Assembly (NCBI GenBank): GCA_029948255.1
Contig: JALIZF010001831.1
Location: 62,001 to 126,000 of the forward strand
Source: Telmatactis stephensoni
Taxonomy: Eukaryota > Cnidaria > Anthozoa > Actiniaria > Isophelliidae
Direction of reading: 5' to 3'
DNA: 64,000 nt
A program made the translations under genes and the position numbers. Below the pieces are notes generated by a model. That model worked only from the letters and a program-made list of their open reading frames with translations, had not been told where the DNA came from and did no database searches. The stretch's first letter is position 1; each line of letters begins with the position of its first letter. Positions 12,401 through 21,680 of the stretch are shown piece after piece.

Positions 12401-13639
12401 AGGGTTTTTTCTCCGGGTTCTCCGGTTTTTCCTCCCTCAGTAAAAACGAACTAGTTTCGATCTAAGCTGTCCTCCGTGATCAGACATGAGTCGTATGGTG
12501 GCTGCTACGTGTGGGTGTATGTAAATTTGTATGTAAATGTGTGATTGTTCAATTGTCTCGTAATGAAAGCGCCCTTGTAAACCTTCGACTCGATCACGTT
12601 CAGTTGAGCTGCGCCCTCGTAATTCAGCACTTTAGACAAGGCGCAAAATTGAAAAAGTCGATCGCAAAAAGGGCAAAAGGCATTTTGGGGTAGAGGCTGG
12701 TAACATAATTATTCTAAACTAATTTTTAAGGCTGAATCCGAATATGGCTGTTACCAAGACGTATTCTGCAATCTTATTGTGTAAATGACGTATTTTGTGA
12801 ATTGCTACAGTCATTTCATACTAACGGCTTTTTCATGTAATTCTAAAACTTCCCAAACTTAAAAACAATTACCATGGCTGGAAAGAGCATATCAAAATCA
12901 GTAAAACTGTGAAGTTTGAAGGATATCAGTTGAAAAATCAAGGAGATACGAATTTTCAAAAATCGAAATTTGTTGGTATCTCTTGCATAACTGTAAGTGT
13001 TTTCATACAAAATTTCGATTTTTGAAAATTCGTATCTCCTTGATTTTTCAACTGATATCCTTCAAACTTCACAGTTTTACTGATTTTGATGTGCTCTTTC
13101 CAGCTATGGTAATTGTTTTTAAATTTGGGAACTTTTGGAATTACATGAAAAAGCCGTTAGTATGAAATGACTGTAGCAATTCACAAAACACGCCTTACAC
13201 GTATAAGATTGCAGAATACGTCTTGGTAACAGTCATATTCGGATTCAGCATGAAAAATCGGTTTAGAATAGTTATGTTACCAGCCTCTACCCCAAAATGC
13301 CTCCAGGTATCTGATTTCTCGAAAATGCGCCTTGTCTACTTAGCTGCAAGGAAGGGTGCTGAGCTACTCCTAATTTATTTATTTAATTTATTTATTTACT
13401 GATCAGCTAGGGAGGGGAGGAGGCAAGATTAGCCTAACACACTCCCTATCAAAAATACAGACATACTACCAGTTAAGTAACAATCACAGACATGTATCTA
13501 AAGCTCATTCTTTTGTTTTGCTTTGTAGGGATACGATATTGAGTGTGTTCTAGGCAAACGTCTTGGTCCTTTGTACTGTTATATCGAAGAACTGTGTGGA
13601 TTGACCGCTAATCTCGAAGAAATTGTCATTTGTCTTTAA
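319..13639 (+). CDS. SPIDR: SPIDR homologue (scaffold protein involved in DNA repair), 5'-partial, 20 exons
   Basis: Family role: SPIDR bridges RAD51, BLM and FIGNL1 in nuclear homologous recombination. Exons: 319-553, 1111-1161, 1982-2214, 2566-2666, 2994-3192, 3544-3656, 3953-4020, 4784-5004, 5183-5254, 5539-5619, 6102-6182, 6620-6719, 7242-7353, 8459-8831, 9849-9928, 10533-10650, 11114-11201, 11632-11746, 12136-12192, 13529-13639 (stop TAA). Splice phases agree across all junctions. Segments resembling human SPIDR, in order: SGLAEQLQKVINREKS, RIHPPW followed by QKLHSPSSPYPVLLCTYYCEK, AIESQGG followed by VVQRIYRRR, WVILVQDSC, GLFSLINSLW, CYVLSVQDKSQVINCDTDE, QLLVTDAS, and the C-terminal VLGKRLGPLYCYIEEL. 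A split zinc-ribbon pattern is visible: ECVSCG (11114 exon) and YCQVCN (11632 exon). About 860 codons are present against about 915 residues in human, so only a short N-terminal part lies upstream. Exons 319-553 and 8459-8831 each need a frame change (see findings). Exon 5183-5254 is the least certain. This could be a decaying or mis-assembled copy, but splice sites and motifs are otherwise intact. Confidence 0.88.
3737..3880. mobile_element. Degraded GGGACCG-type MITE in a SPIDR intron
   Basis: It begins GGGACCGGCGGTCATTATTT, carries a long G run, then TGGTGGAAATATGGGGGGG. Both blocks match the better preserved copies at 16166-16340 and about 16818-16946. The right end is not clear. Confidence 0.5.
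4262..4580. repeat. Dispersed repeat with GGTGCACCCC-type blocks
   Basis: Two tandem blocks start CAGATTTAGGGGAGG and run into GGGTGCGCACCCC-like palindromes. They are flanked by inverted TTTTCCAAAATATC segments. Related fragments occur at 10345-10480 and 52405-52545 (TTTAGTGGAGGGGTG followed by GTGCACCCCC), so this is a dispersed, probably non-autonomous element. The family is not identified. Confidence 0.5.
5264..5310. repeat. GAT trinucleotide microsatellite
   Basis: Imperfect run of GATGATGATGATGACAAAAATGAT type in a SPIDR intron. Low-complexity DNA with no further signal. Confidence 0.7.
6282..6458. repeat. (CTTT)n microsatellite, about 175 bp
   Basis: Long CTTT/CCTT run inside a SPIDR intron. 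On the minus strand it produces a spurious Lys/Glu/Arg-rich open frame (6232-6549), which is not a gene. Its length makes it a likely length polymorphism. Confidence 0.95.
7014..7183. repeat. Two-copy tandem repeat, period 84 bp
   Basis: Two adjacent copies each contain GCTAAGGTTCAAGTCCCA, then a T-rich segment, then CACCTCTCAGG. They differ at a few positions. The repeat sits in the SPIDR intron just upstream of exon 7242-7353, and each copy ends in a splice-acceptor-like TTATTTCACCTCTCAG. Confidence 0.85.
7775..8180. mobile_element. MITE with long terminal inverted repeats, TAA target duplication
   Basis: The left end CGGTAATACGAGCAACAAAA and its reverse complement at the right end begin terminal inverted repeats of well over 80 bp. 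TAA flanks both ends (7772-7774, 8181-8183). A three-base TWA duplication is typical of PIF/Harbinger elements, so this is probably a non-autonomous member. There is no transposase frame. It lies in the intron between SPIDR exons 7242-7353 and 8459-8831. Confidence 0.8.
8860..9095. repeat. Imperfect foldback rich in TTGCA/TGCAA
   Basis: The left arm TTTTTTCTGCAATTTGTCTT pairs with AACAGGTTGCAGAAAAAAA on the right. Many TTGCA/TGCAA words lie between. A similar TGCAA-rich segment lies at 6770-6990. Probably a decayed hairpin element. Confidence 0.5.
9138..9172. repeat. (CA)n(GA)n dinucleotide tract
   Basis: ACACACACACACACGCAGAGA followed by more GA units. Simple repeat in a SPIDR intron. Confidence 0.9.
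10345..10480. repeat. Fragment of the GGTGCACCCC-type dispersed repeat
   Basis: GGATATTTTGGAAACGTATC near 10382 and GCGGGTGCGCCCCCCCTTGC near 10439 match, in inverse order, the blocks at 4262-4580. It lies just upstream of SPIDR exon 10533-10650. Confidence 0.45.
12288..12530 (+). mobile_element. tRNA-derived SINE, family B, copy 1
   Basis: The tRNA-like head has an A box (GGTGGCCGAGCGGTGAGAGC) and a B box (GGTTCAATCCCC) at normal polymerase III spacing. The body contains CTCCGGGTTCTCCGGTTTTT, which corresponds to CTCTGGGTTCTCAGGTTTTT in the copy at 59051-59337. The 3' boundary is uncertain because the foldback starting near 12625 follows closely. Not a functional tRNA gene: the head runs directly into the conserved non-tRNA body. 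Confidence 0.75.
12625..13366. repeat. 740-bp foldback with arms of about 350 bp
   Basis: The left arm (12625-12972) and right arm (about 13010-13366) are reverse complements with few mismatches. Examples are CAAGACGTATTCTGCAATCT against AGATTGCAGAATACGTCTTG and CGAATTTTCAAAAATCGAAA against TTTCGATTTTTGAAAATTCG. The loop is about 37 bp. It occupies most of the last SPIDR intron and would form a long RNA hairpin in the pre-mRNA. There is no coding capacity. Confidence 0.9.
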
Positions 13640-13762
13640 CTAGAAACGAGCTAGAGTTTTCTCCGGGTGTGACGCAGTTTACTAAATGTCCTTTTTCGTA
13701 ATGACTTCTCGACTCGGTATTCCCCAGTTCTTATCACACTAGAAAACTAAGTGCATGATTTC

Positions 13763-13768
13763 AATAAA
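13763..13768 (+). promoter_or_regulatory. Poly(A) signal of the SPIDR gene
   Basis: AATAAA lies 124 bp after the SPIDR stop codon at 13637-13639. It is the first canonical signal downstream and fits a short 3' UTR. Cleavage would be expected about 15-30 bp further on. Confidence 0.6.
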
Positions 13769-14223
13769 CGAATACGTTGAAGTTCCTGGGTAAAGATTTT
13801 ATTTTACATGTAAGTACAATGGCCCTCTATTAAAGATCATGTTTCATAGGTATAGGCATAGTTTCAACTACATGAACTTCTACGTTCTGTGTTTCGAAGC
13901 TGTTTATTTAAATTAGCCATTATACTCTGCTCTTGGATAGTTTGATTACTGAATGATGAAGGGAAAATTGTTAATAGTAGTGGATCAAAGCGTGGTATTT
14001 GTACTGCAAACTTTTGCCTACAATTGTCGCGTACAATTTGTGCACGTGGCGCGCGTCCAAGCCCACAACTTTTACATGCAACATGCAACACGAAAACGTT
14101 TTGCTGCTTTAAGATGAGACATTTTCTTAAGATTCCTTCACGAGCTTGCCATCTAACGCGTTTTCCAAACGATATCTTAAGAAAATCCCCAATCTTAAAT
14201 TCACTGTCATTTGTCCTGTATTT

Positions 14224-14658
14224 AAGCAATATAAAACGCGCGCGCATGTCTCTGTACTGTGATATAAACGATGTAAGGTATTTTTTTCGAGTTACGATTT
14301 TCGAGTTACGCGATTTTCGAGCTACCCGCCCGACTACGGGCGCGTAAGGGTTATGATTTTGATTTATGACTTTGATTTCAACTATGTTTGTCATCGAGTT
14401 ACGCACAGATGTCAATGTGGGCGTTGCCTCACCAAAATGGGCGTGGCCGGGCGCGTAACTCGAAAATCGTAACTCGACATCGTAACTCGAATTTTTCCTG
14501 CCCTCGATATAAACGCGATGTGAGATGTAGAACACAAGAAAAGCAAGCTTTGGAACACGAGGCATAGCCGAGTGTTTCTCTTGCTTTTCGAGTGCTCTAC
14601 ATCTTCCAGAGTGTTTACATCACAGTACAGGGACATAAGCGATCGTTTTATATTGCTT
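14224..14658. mobile_element. Composite MITE with terminal and internal inverted repeats
   Basis: Terminal repeat AAGCAATATAAAACG (14224-14238) pairs with CGTTTTATATTGCTT (14644-14658), extended by CATGTCTCTGTACTGTGATA near the left end and its complement on the right. Inside, TCGAGTTACGATTTTCGAGT (about 14288) pairs with ACTCGAAAATCGTAACTCGA (about 14458). A third hairpin spans 14523-14603. It looks like an insertion into an older repeat whose halves flank it (see findings). Confidence 0.75.
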
Positions 14659-14749
14659 TTATAAATTATTTTCGACGTTTTTGTGCGAGCCATGTCTCTG
14701 TCTTCTGATATAAACAGTAGTCAGCCAATCAGCGAGCGCGTTATATCTC

Positions 14750-14890
14750 AAATATTTTATAATACATCTTATGAGCTGCAACTTTGCTATTTAACTTATA
14801 TTGAGACGCTCTTTCCATTTCTGGAGTTCATTTTTATGGTGCTGCTTGATTTAGGGGAGATAGGGTCACGTGACCTGTTGGTGCATATCG
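14750..14890 (+). repeat. Dispersed repeat ending GGGTCACGTGACCT, copy 1
   Basis: It contains CTTTCCATTTCTGGAGTTCA, GCTGCTTGATTTAGGGGAGA and GGGTCACGTGACCT. Copies lie at 18360-18490 (plus) and, inverted, at 54705-54920. The left half of the same family is probably at 14120-14223 (TCTTAAGAAAATCCCCAATC), separated by the insertion 14224-14658. Confidence 0.6.
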
Positions 14891-15471
14891 CCTATTAACT
14901 GGATATATTTCTGCCTAGTTGGTAGTTATACTTTAGGGATGTCTGCTTTAGGTTTTTCTTTGTGCTAATAAGCTTTCCTAACCCCTTGCGTGACATTTTT
15001 ATTTTTTTATCCAACAGTAGCAAAAATATAATATTTGAAAAGAGCACACCAAAGTTAGCAAAAATTGAAATGTTGAGGTAGTTTCGAGTTTGTGCTTTTT
15101 GTATAGAAACGTTCGGTGGAAGGGCAACACGGTGTGGTCTTTTCAAATAGTATTTTCCTGTTCGATTAAAATATAAAATGTCACGCAAGGGGTGAGAAAT
15201 TAAAGCTTATTGCACATAATTTTGCTTTTTTTATAGTCATGACTATTTTCTACAGACTGTATTATTAATTCTCTTAGGACTATAAACGCATTTCCCTTAC
15301 CCATTTAAACGAACATCTAAGATAAATCAACGAAAATACCTTGTAAGAAGCGTTTTCAATGACGCGACGATACTACGCTTTGCAGTTACTTTTGTCGTTT
15401 ATACAATAATGTTACCAGGGGCAACGTCAAGAGTTTCTTACGTCATCAGGCCAAAGGCGGGAAATATCACC

Positions 15472-15508
15472 AGCTTCACCAGCTTCACCAGCTTCACCAG
15501 CTTCAAAC
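15472..15508. repeat. CACCAGCTT minisatellite, four copies
   Basis: Four consecutive 9-bp units (CACCAGCTT) just left of the MITE at 15529-15956. Confidence 0.85.
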
Positions 15509-15528
15509 GCAAAAAAAATCAAAATTAA

Positions 15529-15956
15529 GGACGTTCGCGGGAAAAAAAGTTTACCATGTTTTTTCCTCCATACTTCGCATGGTGAGATAATGTCATCATA
15601 GAAGTTGAAAGAGCAAATAAAAAGTGGGGGTCACCGTATTCGTTTCCGAGATATTGAACCGTGAGAGCCGCAAAGTTTGAAAATTTGGCCGCCATCTTGA
15701 ATACCGAGAGGAGACTGGGTCCAGTAGAATCTTTTCCTTCCTTTTTTCTGCAGTTTTTCAACCTGAACGATTTTTTTTCCTCGGTAAAATTCCTTTTTTT
15801 AACTTTTTTTTCTTTTTTAAAAAATTTCCGTTTAAAAAAAATCGAAAAAGTCATTACCGAAAAAAATTCTTTTAGGCCGCCATATTGGATTTAGCTGAGG
15901 TAGCGCGCGCTAGCGTGCGCAGTAAAAGTGCGCGTGAACAATGCCCGCGAACGTCC
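15529..15956. mobile_element. MITE with GGACGTTCGCGGG ends and TTAA flanks
   Basis: GGACGTTCGCGGG at the left is matched exactly by CCCGCGAACGTCC at the right. TTAA flanks both ends (15525-15528, 15957-15960). A TTAA duplication is the piggyBac signature, though TTAA could also be part of the inverted repeat. The 428-bp body includes GCCGCCATCTTG and GCCGCCATATTGG on opposite sides and has no transposase. Confidence 0.8.
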
Positions 15957-16165
15957 TTAAAGAAGAAAATGCGCGCGCTTTTGTTTAGTTTGCTTGGCGC
16001 GCGCGCTTGGGATTCCTGTGGTATATTGGTATACTCGCTGCGCTCACTCGTGAGAGCTTTTCAACACTCGAAGATAAAATCCGTATCTCCGCGCGCCCAT
16101 GTAATATCTTCTATATATCAAAGCTCCAATAAAGCTGACTAAGCTTGAAAGCCTTATAATTCTAA

Positions 16166-16340
16166 GGGACCGTTCATTTTTTATCAGGGGGGGGGGGGGG
16201 GCGGTGGAATTCCAGCAGGAGTCCATACAAGAAAAACTAGGCCCCCCTCTATAAGCCTGATTTTTTTTAATGACCCCCCCTCTCCCCCCAAAAAAAATCC
16301 ACCACTCCCCTCCCTCCCTGATAAAAAAATGAATGATCCC
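16166..16340. mobile_element. MITE GGGACCGTTCATTTTTTATC, TAA duplication
   Basis: Terminal repeats GGGACCGTTCATTTTTTATC and GATAAAAAAATGAATGATCCC are flanked by TAA (16163-16165, 16341-16343). The inside is a G-run arm and a C-run arm (GGGGGGGCGGTGG and CCACCACTCCCC type). Fits a small PIF/Harbinger-like element. Confidence 0.75.
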
Positions 16341-16817
16341 TAAAAGGATATCAAAAGTTTGTTGCAATTGTATAAATGTTAGCAATCCATGTACTTTAAT
16401 GTCAGATTATTTCATTTTTCATGATCATTTACAGGCCCGTAGGCTGCATTCTGAATGGGGATTCGTTTCGGAATCAGGGTGGATCAATTTTCTGTAAAGA
16501 ATAAAGCTCTTGCTCTTCTGAGAGCAAGCAGAACATTTTCAGAAACCATTTACAATAACGACATTATGCGAGCGCGAAGCGCGAGTCGCTCGTCAAAGTA
16601 AGGCATGAAAGTAACTCAAAAGTACTACATTTCTGATTCAGTAAATGAGTAGTTAGCACATATAACTAGTTTCGGATTTTGTAATATCAGTACATTTTAA
16701 TTTGCGAGCGCGAAGCGCGAGCCGCTCAGCGATAGGCAGTAAAGTAGTAACTCAGAAATGTTCTATTCTGTTTCCCTTACTTAAAAATAACTGATAAAAG
16801 CTCATTGGTATGATGTT

Positions 16818-16946
16818 TTTGAATGGCCCCCCCTTTTGACATTGATTCTTCTACATGTGGCCCCCCCTCTATAGGCCTGATTTTTTTGAATGCCCCCCCC
16901 CATATTTCCACCGCCCCCCTCTCCCTGATAAAAAATGAATGGTCCC
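16818..16946. mobile_element. 5'-truncated copy of the GGGACCG MITE
   Basis: The right end CCCTGATAAAAAATGAATGG followed by TCCC and TAA matches the element at 16166-16340, and the C-rich blocks CCCCCCCTCTATAGGCCTGA match internally. The left terminal repeat is missing. Confidence 0.7.
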
Positions 16947-17176
16947 TAAGGAGACTGAAGTGCAAGAGTGTTTTCAAACCGTAAAGCAAATGCTATAAAG
17001 CTTGATCTGTAAATCTCTCAATTTCCACAGGAAGCCCAATTCATTTGAATCAAAAACGTCAAAAACAAATAGGAAATTAGTAAAAAGTATAAAATTTTCA
17101 GGTCATGAGATGTCATACAAGCATAATGACGGCTTGTTCAAGTTCGGATGTTTTCTTAAGATTCGTTTGGGAAAAA

Positions 17177-17208
17177 GCACTGGAGAGCATGGTCTTGCTC
17201 TCCAGTGC
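17177..17208. repeat. Perfect 12-bp stem hairpin
   Basis: GCACTGGAGAGC, loop ATGGTCTT, GCTCTCCAGTGC. It is part of a dispersed repeat piece (TTTTCTTAAGATTCGTTTGG at about 17150) that is also seen at 54877-54900. Confidence 0.8.
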
Positions 17209-17218
17209 ATTTATAACA

Positions 17219-18175
17219 TTATATAATAGAATTTTACGAGCGCGCGATCTGATTGGTCAATTAGCCATACTTTATCAGAGTACAGATAATAGAAGTGACG
17301 TCACAAGACCAAAATCTTTTACTCACAATCTTTGTTGTGAGTCCTTCAAGCCTATTTCATTCGCAAAATAAGCAAAAATTTCATCAGTAAACACAAGAAA
17401 ATTTATTCCTTTATTGCACAATCCCTCGTGACCAAGTCAAAACAAGTGAAAATTCCCGCCATTTTCTGTTAGCGGACGCGCGCGTTTGTACACCCGAACG
17501 GCGGGAAAAGGTAATGCGATGAAAGAAAAGCAAACCTCTTTGCTTTTAAGCTTTTAAAAGTTGATTTTTACCCAAATAACACTGAAAAAAAGACAGCAAA
17601 TGTAAATGTCCTTCAGGTCGTGGGTTTCAAGGCAAAGCTGACGTCTTCTATAAACTGGAACCAAAACTTTTGGAGCTGTAAAATATAATTTGTGAGCTTT
17701 TTTCGGTCGAGTATTTTGGATGTTTGTCGAGGAGTTGAGTTACAGTCTTCACTCAACGTTGTAAAAGCAAGAATGTACTTAAATCTGAGTCTGAGACTCA
17801 TTCAATATTTCTACGATTTTTGAAAACAACAATTTGAAGTCAACATGGCTGTTGAAGACGACGACAAGAAATTTCTTTACTTATCAGAATCCATTTTTGT
17901 ACCGATAAGTACGCCTCAGCAACTTTCAAGATTCTGGATGTAAACCTCAGTTTGGGTCATGTCAGGCAAGATAGATTTTGGGGAAATCTAATCACCGGTT
18001 CAAAATAAATGAGGTAACTTAATGAATTACGTAGAATAAATAAAACACTATAGAAACACTATTTTTTGCATAATTTTGACGATATGATAGCATCCCGTCA
18101 AATTACGCGCGCTCTGCTTTCCTAAACTTTTACTCTCAGTTTTGCTTTCTTTGCTCGTAAAATTCTATTATATAA
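17219..18175. mobile_element. 957-bp non-autonomous element with 23-bp terminal inverted repeats
   Basis: TTATATAATAGAATTTTACG at the left extends to GAGC, and the exact 23-bp complement ends at 18175. Both ends continue into GCGCGC-rich subterminal DNA. No long open frame inside, so no transposase. Superfamily unknown. Confidence 0.75.
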
Positions 18176-18176
18176 A

Positions 18177-18328
18177 GCAAATAGATCAGGCGTAGCTATG
18201 TTCTGTACTCTGATGAAACACTCCTGAAGCTGTAAAATACGAAAAAAGTTATAGAAATCACGAGCCTATTACAGCTCCAGTCGTGTTCCATCAGAGTTCA
18301 GAACATAGCTACGCCTGATCTATTTGTT
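18177..18328. mobile_element. 150-bp hairpin element
   Basis: ATAGATCAGGCGTAGCTATG (left arm) pairs with CATAGCTACGCCTGATCTAT (right arm). Pairing continues to about 40 bp per side with a few mismatches. It abuts the right end of the 957-bp element and could belong to it or be a separate MITE. Confidence 0.75.
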
Positions 18329-18359
18329 AATTATATTTGCTATCATCTTTCATGTTGTT

Positions 18360-18490
18360 TCTTAGTTTAATTTATTGAGCTAAAACTTTGCACTTTTACT
18401 AATTTCGAGGTACTCTCTCCATTTTTGGATTTCAATTTAACAAAGCTGCTTGATTTAGGGGAGATAAAGTCACGTGACCTCTAGCTGTTA
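18360..18490 (+). repeat. Dispersed repeat ending GTCACGTGACCT, copy 2
   Basis: GAGCTAAAACTTTGCACTTT, GCTGCTTGATTTAGGGGAGA and GTCACGTGACCTCTAG match the copies at 14750-14890 and 54705-54920. Confidence 0.6.
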
Positions 18491-19339
18491 TTATTCATCT
18501 AAATGGGAGCTCCGCTATTAGGTAGTACGGTAAGTTTCCCACTCATACGAAAACGACTCTAACGCAAGTTAGCACCGTATCGTATTATCGAGAATAGGCC
18601 GGAAGTAAAGTTTGACAGACCGGAAGTTTCCAGGAAAGTGAGTGAGTGACACAATAGGTTACTACTTTATGTATGGCACCATTCTAGTTGGACAATAGAT
18701 AGATTGAATAGTTGTTGTCATACACGAAGTAGTAAGCTGTCTCATTTGCATATTCGACCCCTCACAATAACTCGTGGATGTGCAATCCACGAGTTAAAAA
18801 GCTCGATTGTTGTCAAACAAAAGAGTCGATTCAATACTCATCTTTCCACGAAAAACTTTTCGCAAACCACTCAAAATCTTGAAAGATTCTATAAAAACAA
18901 TTTTCTGGCACATTTGCTGAAAGCTGTGCCTGGTTATAAAAGAAAAAATAAATAAAATAAAACATAGTCTACGTACCTCAATTTACTTAGCGGTTTTACT
19001 CAAGCTTGGGATTCCTGTATCATTCCGAATGCCTTCAATGTGAAGCCATATTCAGGCAAAACTTGTAAGATATTATTCTCAAATGAGCATAATTATGAAC
19101 CGAAACAACTAATAACTGTAAAAAGGCGATATCTCCAGACGTAGATCGTATGTTAAAGATATAACAAATTGATATAAAATCGACTATAACAAGAGGCTAA
19201 CAAGTCTCGGGTAAGCCTCGTGTAAAGTCCGTAGTTTTCTGAAATTGACTTCGGGCTATCTTCGACAAACCCAAATTATACACACACACATCGCTGGCGA
19301 TGGCATAATGGTTGCGGCTTGCTTTACAAGGTCTTACCA

Positions 19340-19866
19340 CAGGGGCGGTAAGGGGTTTTCTCGTGAAGCCGTGAAGACCCTTTTTAATTCTTCGTGAACC
19401 GTGATCAGAGAAAAATAAAAGCCGTGAATCGTGCGTCAGCCCACGGTCGTGACCCGTGAAAATCAATGTATTTTTTGCGATAATCGTGAAACATTGCTGT
19501 TTTTCCACGTGAATCGTGACTACTGTTTTCGATAGCGATGACGATGACGATGAAACGACTTTTCTACATGCTCAACCATCACTCGCAGCAGCAGAAATAT
19601 TCGCGTCTCATCCCGTATGTAAAAAATCCTAAAATATTTTAAATTAATTGCCAAGTGGTTATAAATTGTTCTTTGACCTAAATACAGTAACAAACATGAA
19701 TAAGCAGGGTATTTAACATGTTTCCAATTATTAAACGCGTTAGAATTTGGTTTGAGAAAGTTTTTTACTTCGTGAATCGTGAAAACCAAAAATTAATTTT
19801 CGTGAAACGTTCTACCCGTTTTTAGAAACTCGTGAATTGTGCCGAGACCCCCCCTTACCGCCCCTG
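19340..19866. mobile_element. 527-bp hAT-like non-autonomous element with CGTGAA repeats
   Basis: Ends CAGGGGCGGTAAGGGG and its complement CCCCTTACCGCCCCTG are flanked by TTACCA on both sides (19334-19339, 19867-19872). CAGGGG-type ends suggest the hAT superfamily, although hAT normally makes 8-bp duplications and only 6 bp match here. Many CGTGAA/CGTGA words are spread between the two ends. Confidence 0.75.
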
Positions 19867-19964
19867 TTACCAGCCTGTAACCGCAAAACTAATAAAAAAA
19901 CTAATAAAAATATCAAGTTAAAAAACACGTCATGTGAAGCATGACTTCATAACTCGTGATTGAG

Positions 19965-20212
19965 AGAACATGCTCAACAAAGTCGAGCGAAGTATGTTTG
20001 TCCAGGTTTTGTTGATATCGAACAGATTCCCAAGAAATTATATTAGATTTTCCCATGGGTCACGTGCTTAATGACGGACGCCACAATTCACCAGGATTGA
20101 TAGAACATGTCAACAAAGTCGAGCGAAGTATGTTTGTCCAGGTTTTGTTGATATCGAACAAATTCCCAAAAAGTTATGTAATATTTTCCCACGGGTCACG
20201 TGCTACACTGAC
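19965..20212. repeat. Two-copy tandem repeat, period 137 bp
   Basis: Both copies contain CAACAAAGTCGAGCGAAGTA, TTGTCCAGGTTTTGTTGATA and GGGTCACGTGCT. Copy 1 is 19965-20075 and copy 2 is 20102-20212. Confidence 0.85.
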
Positions 20213-20732
20213 CTCTAATAGGCTCGGTGAGCAAAACATGCAGTATTTTCACGAGTCAGAGACGTTTAGTAACTTAAACTGCACTATAAATTGCGTTATA
20301 GTAGCTGTTTACGTGAGTCTCAATCAAGGTAAAATTTAAGCCTCTTCATTTGAAATTTACGAATCGACGATACTTTCATGAATTCAAATGTTAGCATATC
20401 GGTGAAGCAGCTGAAATCTCGCTTCAGTTCCAAACTCAAAACGTGACTAGGCTTTAGACTTATTTATTTCTCCTTGATCATAGGAATGTTAATAAGAAGA
20501 GATTTTGTATATAATTTTAAAACTATAAAACATTGCGATAATATTGTAAAATTCATGACTAAAAATTAAAAATCTAAAAACTCTTCCGTCATTATTATCA
20601 TAGGAATCGCTGTCATTTCCATGACGTTTATGAAACCTTATTACTTAAGGCAACTGATTTTATTCCCATGTTCGATTTTACGCTTTGAAACGAAATGAGG
20701 TCAAGATATTTGTAATTGGTACTTAAAGTGCC

Positions 20733-21021
20733 TATCCTGTTTTTCCTAGACCCATATTTTCTGAGATATAAGGGTTTCAAATAAAAAAGGAGTCATCATT
20801 TATTATACAAAAACAAAATAATTTAAGATACTTGAATTTTTCCATTTGTAAATTATTTCCATTGGTAAAACCTGAGTTTAGTGAAAACTCCAACTATCAA
20901 ACTGAAGACCTCTTTTTGTAAAAGCCATGAAGAGTTGGTTCATTTTACGTCATACATTTGCATTTTGAAATTTGATACCTTTATATATCTCGGAAAATAT
21001 GGGTCTAGGAAAAACAGGATA
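20733..21021. repeat. 290-bp foldback
   Basis: TATCCTGTTTTTCCTAGACC at the left pairs with GGTCTAGGAAAAACAGGATA at the right, with arms of about 50-58 bp around a 180-bp centre. Probably a decayed MITE. Confidence 0.8.
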
Positions 21022-21596
21022 AAAGATCTTCACTATGCTCTCCAACAAGAAATGAGTTTGAACATAAAATAATATGGGTTATAGGGGCTTTAATAATGAA
21101 GAATATATTGAACGATTTAAAACCTTATCTGTTCTGGAGTTTTATTACTCGTGCAGTCAAGCGCCTTCATATTTTGAAATATTTTAATATCATCGAAGTT
21201 TTCAGTAGTACTTCAACATTGCTCTACAGAACAAAATATTTATGCCTTTTATTTCATTTTGAAATTCTAAGCTATAACCACACGTGGATTATTAAAGTGC
21301 CTTTTGGTGATAAGTGTTGCCGTGTTGTGTGTTCCCAGGGTAACTTCTGTTCTAGTGTATCACTAATGTATCAGTGAACCGTGTATACAAATTATTTACA
21401 CAAGACAACCACACAACCAGTATGCAGCGAGAGGCATATTATTTACTAGCCATGTCATAATATCATGTCTTTAATGAAGATGTATAAAAGGAAGTTTGGT
21501 GTAATAAATCTATAGCCCCCCCCCCCCCCCCCCCATCCCCTCATTAAAAACAAACTAGTGAGCTGAGATTTGAATGCATAGGATATTAGAATGTAG

Positions 21597-21680
21597 TTGG
21601 TAGTGTGTGAGAGAGAACAGTGTTCCCCAATTTATGGTGCGTGGCAGGTGATAGAACACATTGGACACTTAAATAAAATG
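21597..21680 (+). mobile_element. SINE family B, 3' tail fragment
   Basis: AGTGTGTGAGAGAGAACAGT, CCCCAATT, and TTGGACACTTAAATAAA match the last 70 bp of the SINE at 59051-59337. The tRNA-like head is absent (5' truncation), as is usual for retroposed SINEs. Confidence 0.65.

Noticed and set aside
13864..14565. 233-codon minus-strand frame, the longest after the GPCR
   Set aside because: It runs through the composite MITE and old repeat pieces and shows no protein-family resemblance; the frame is open by chance.
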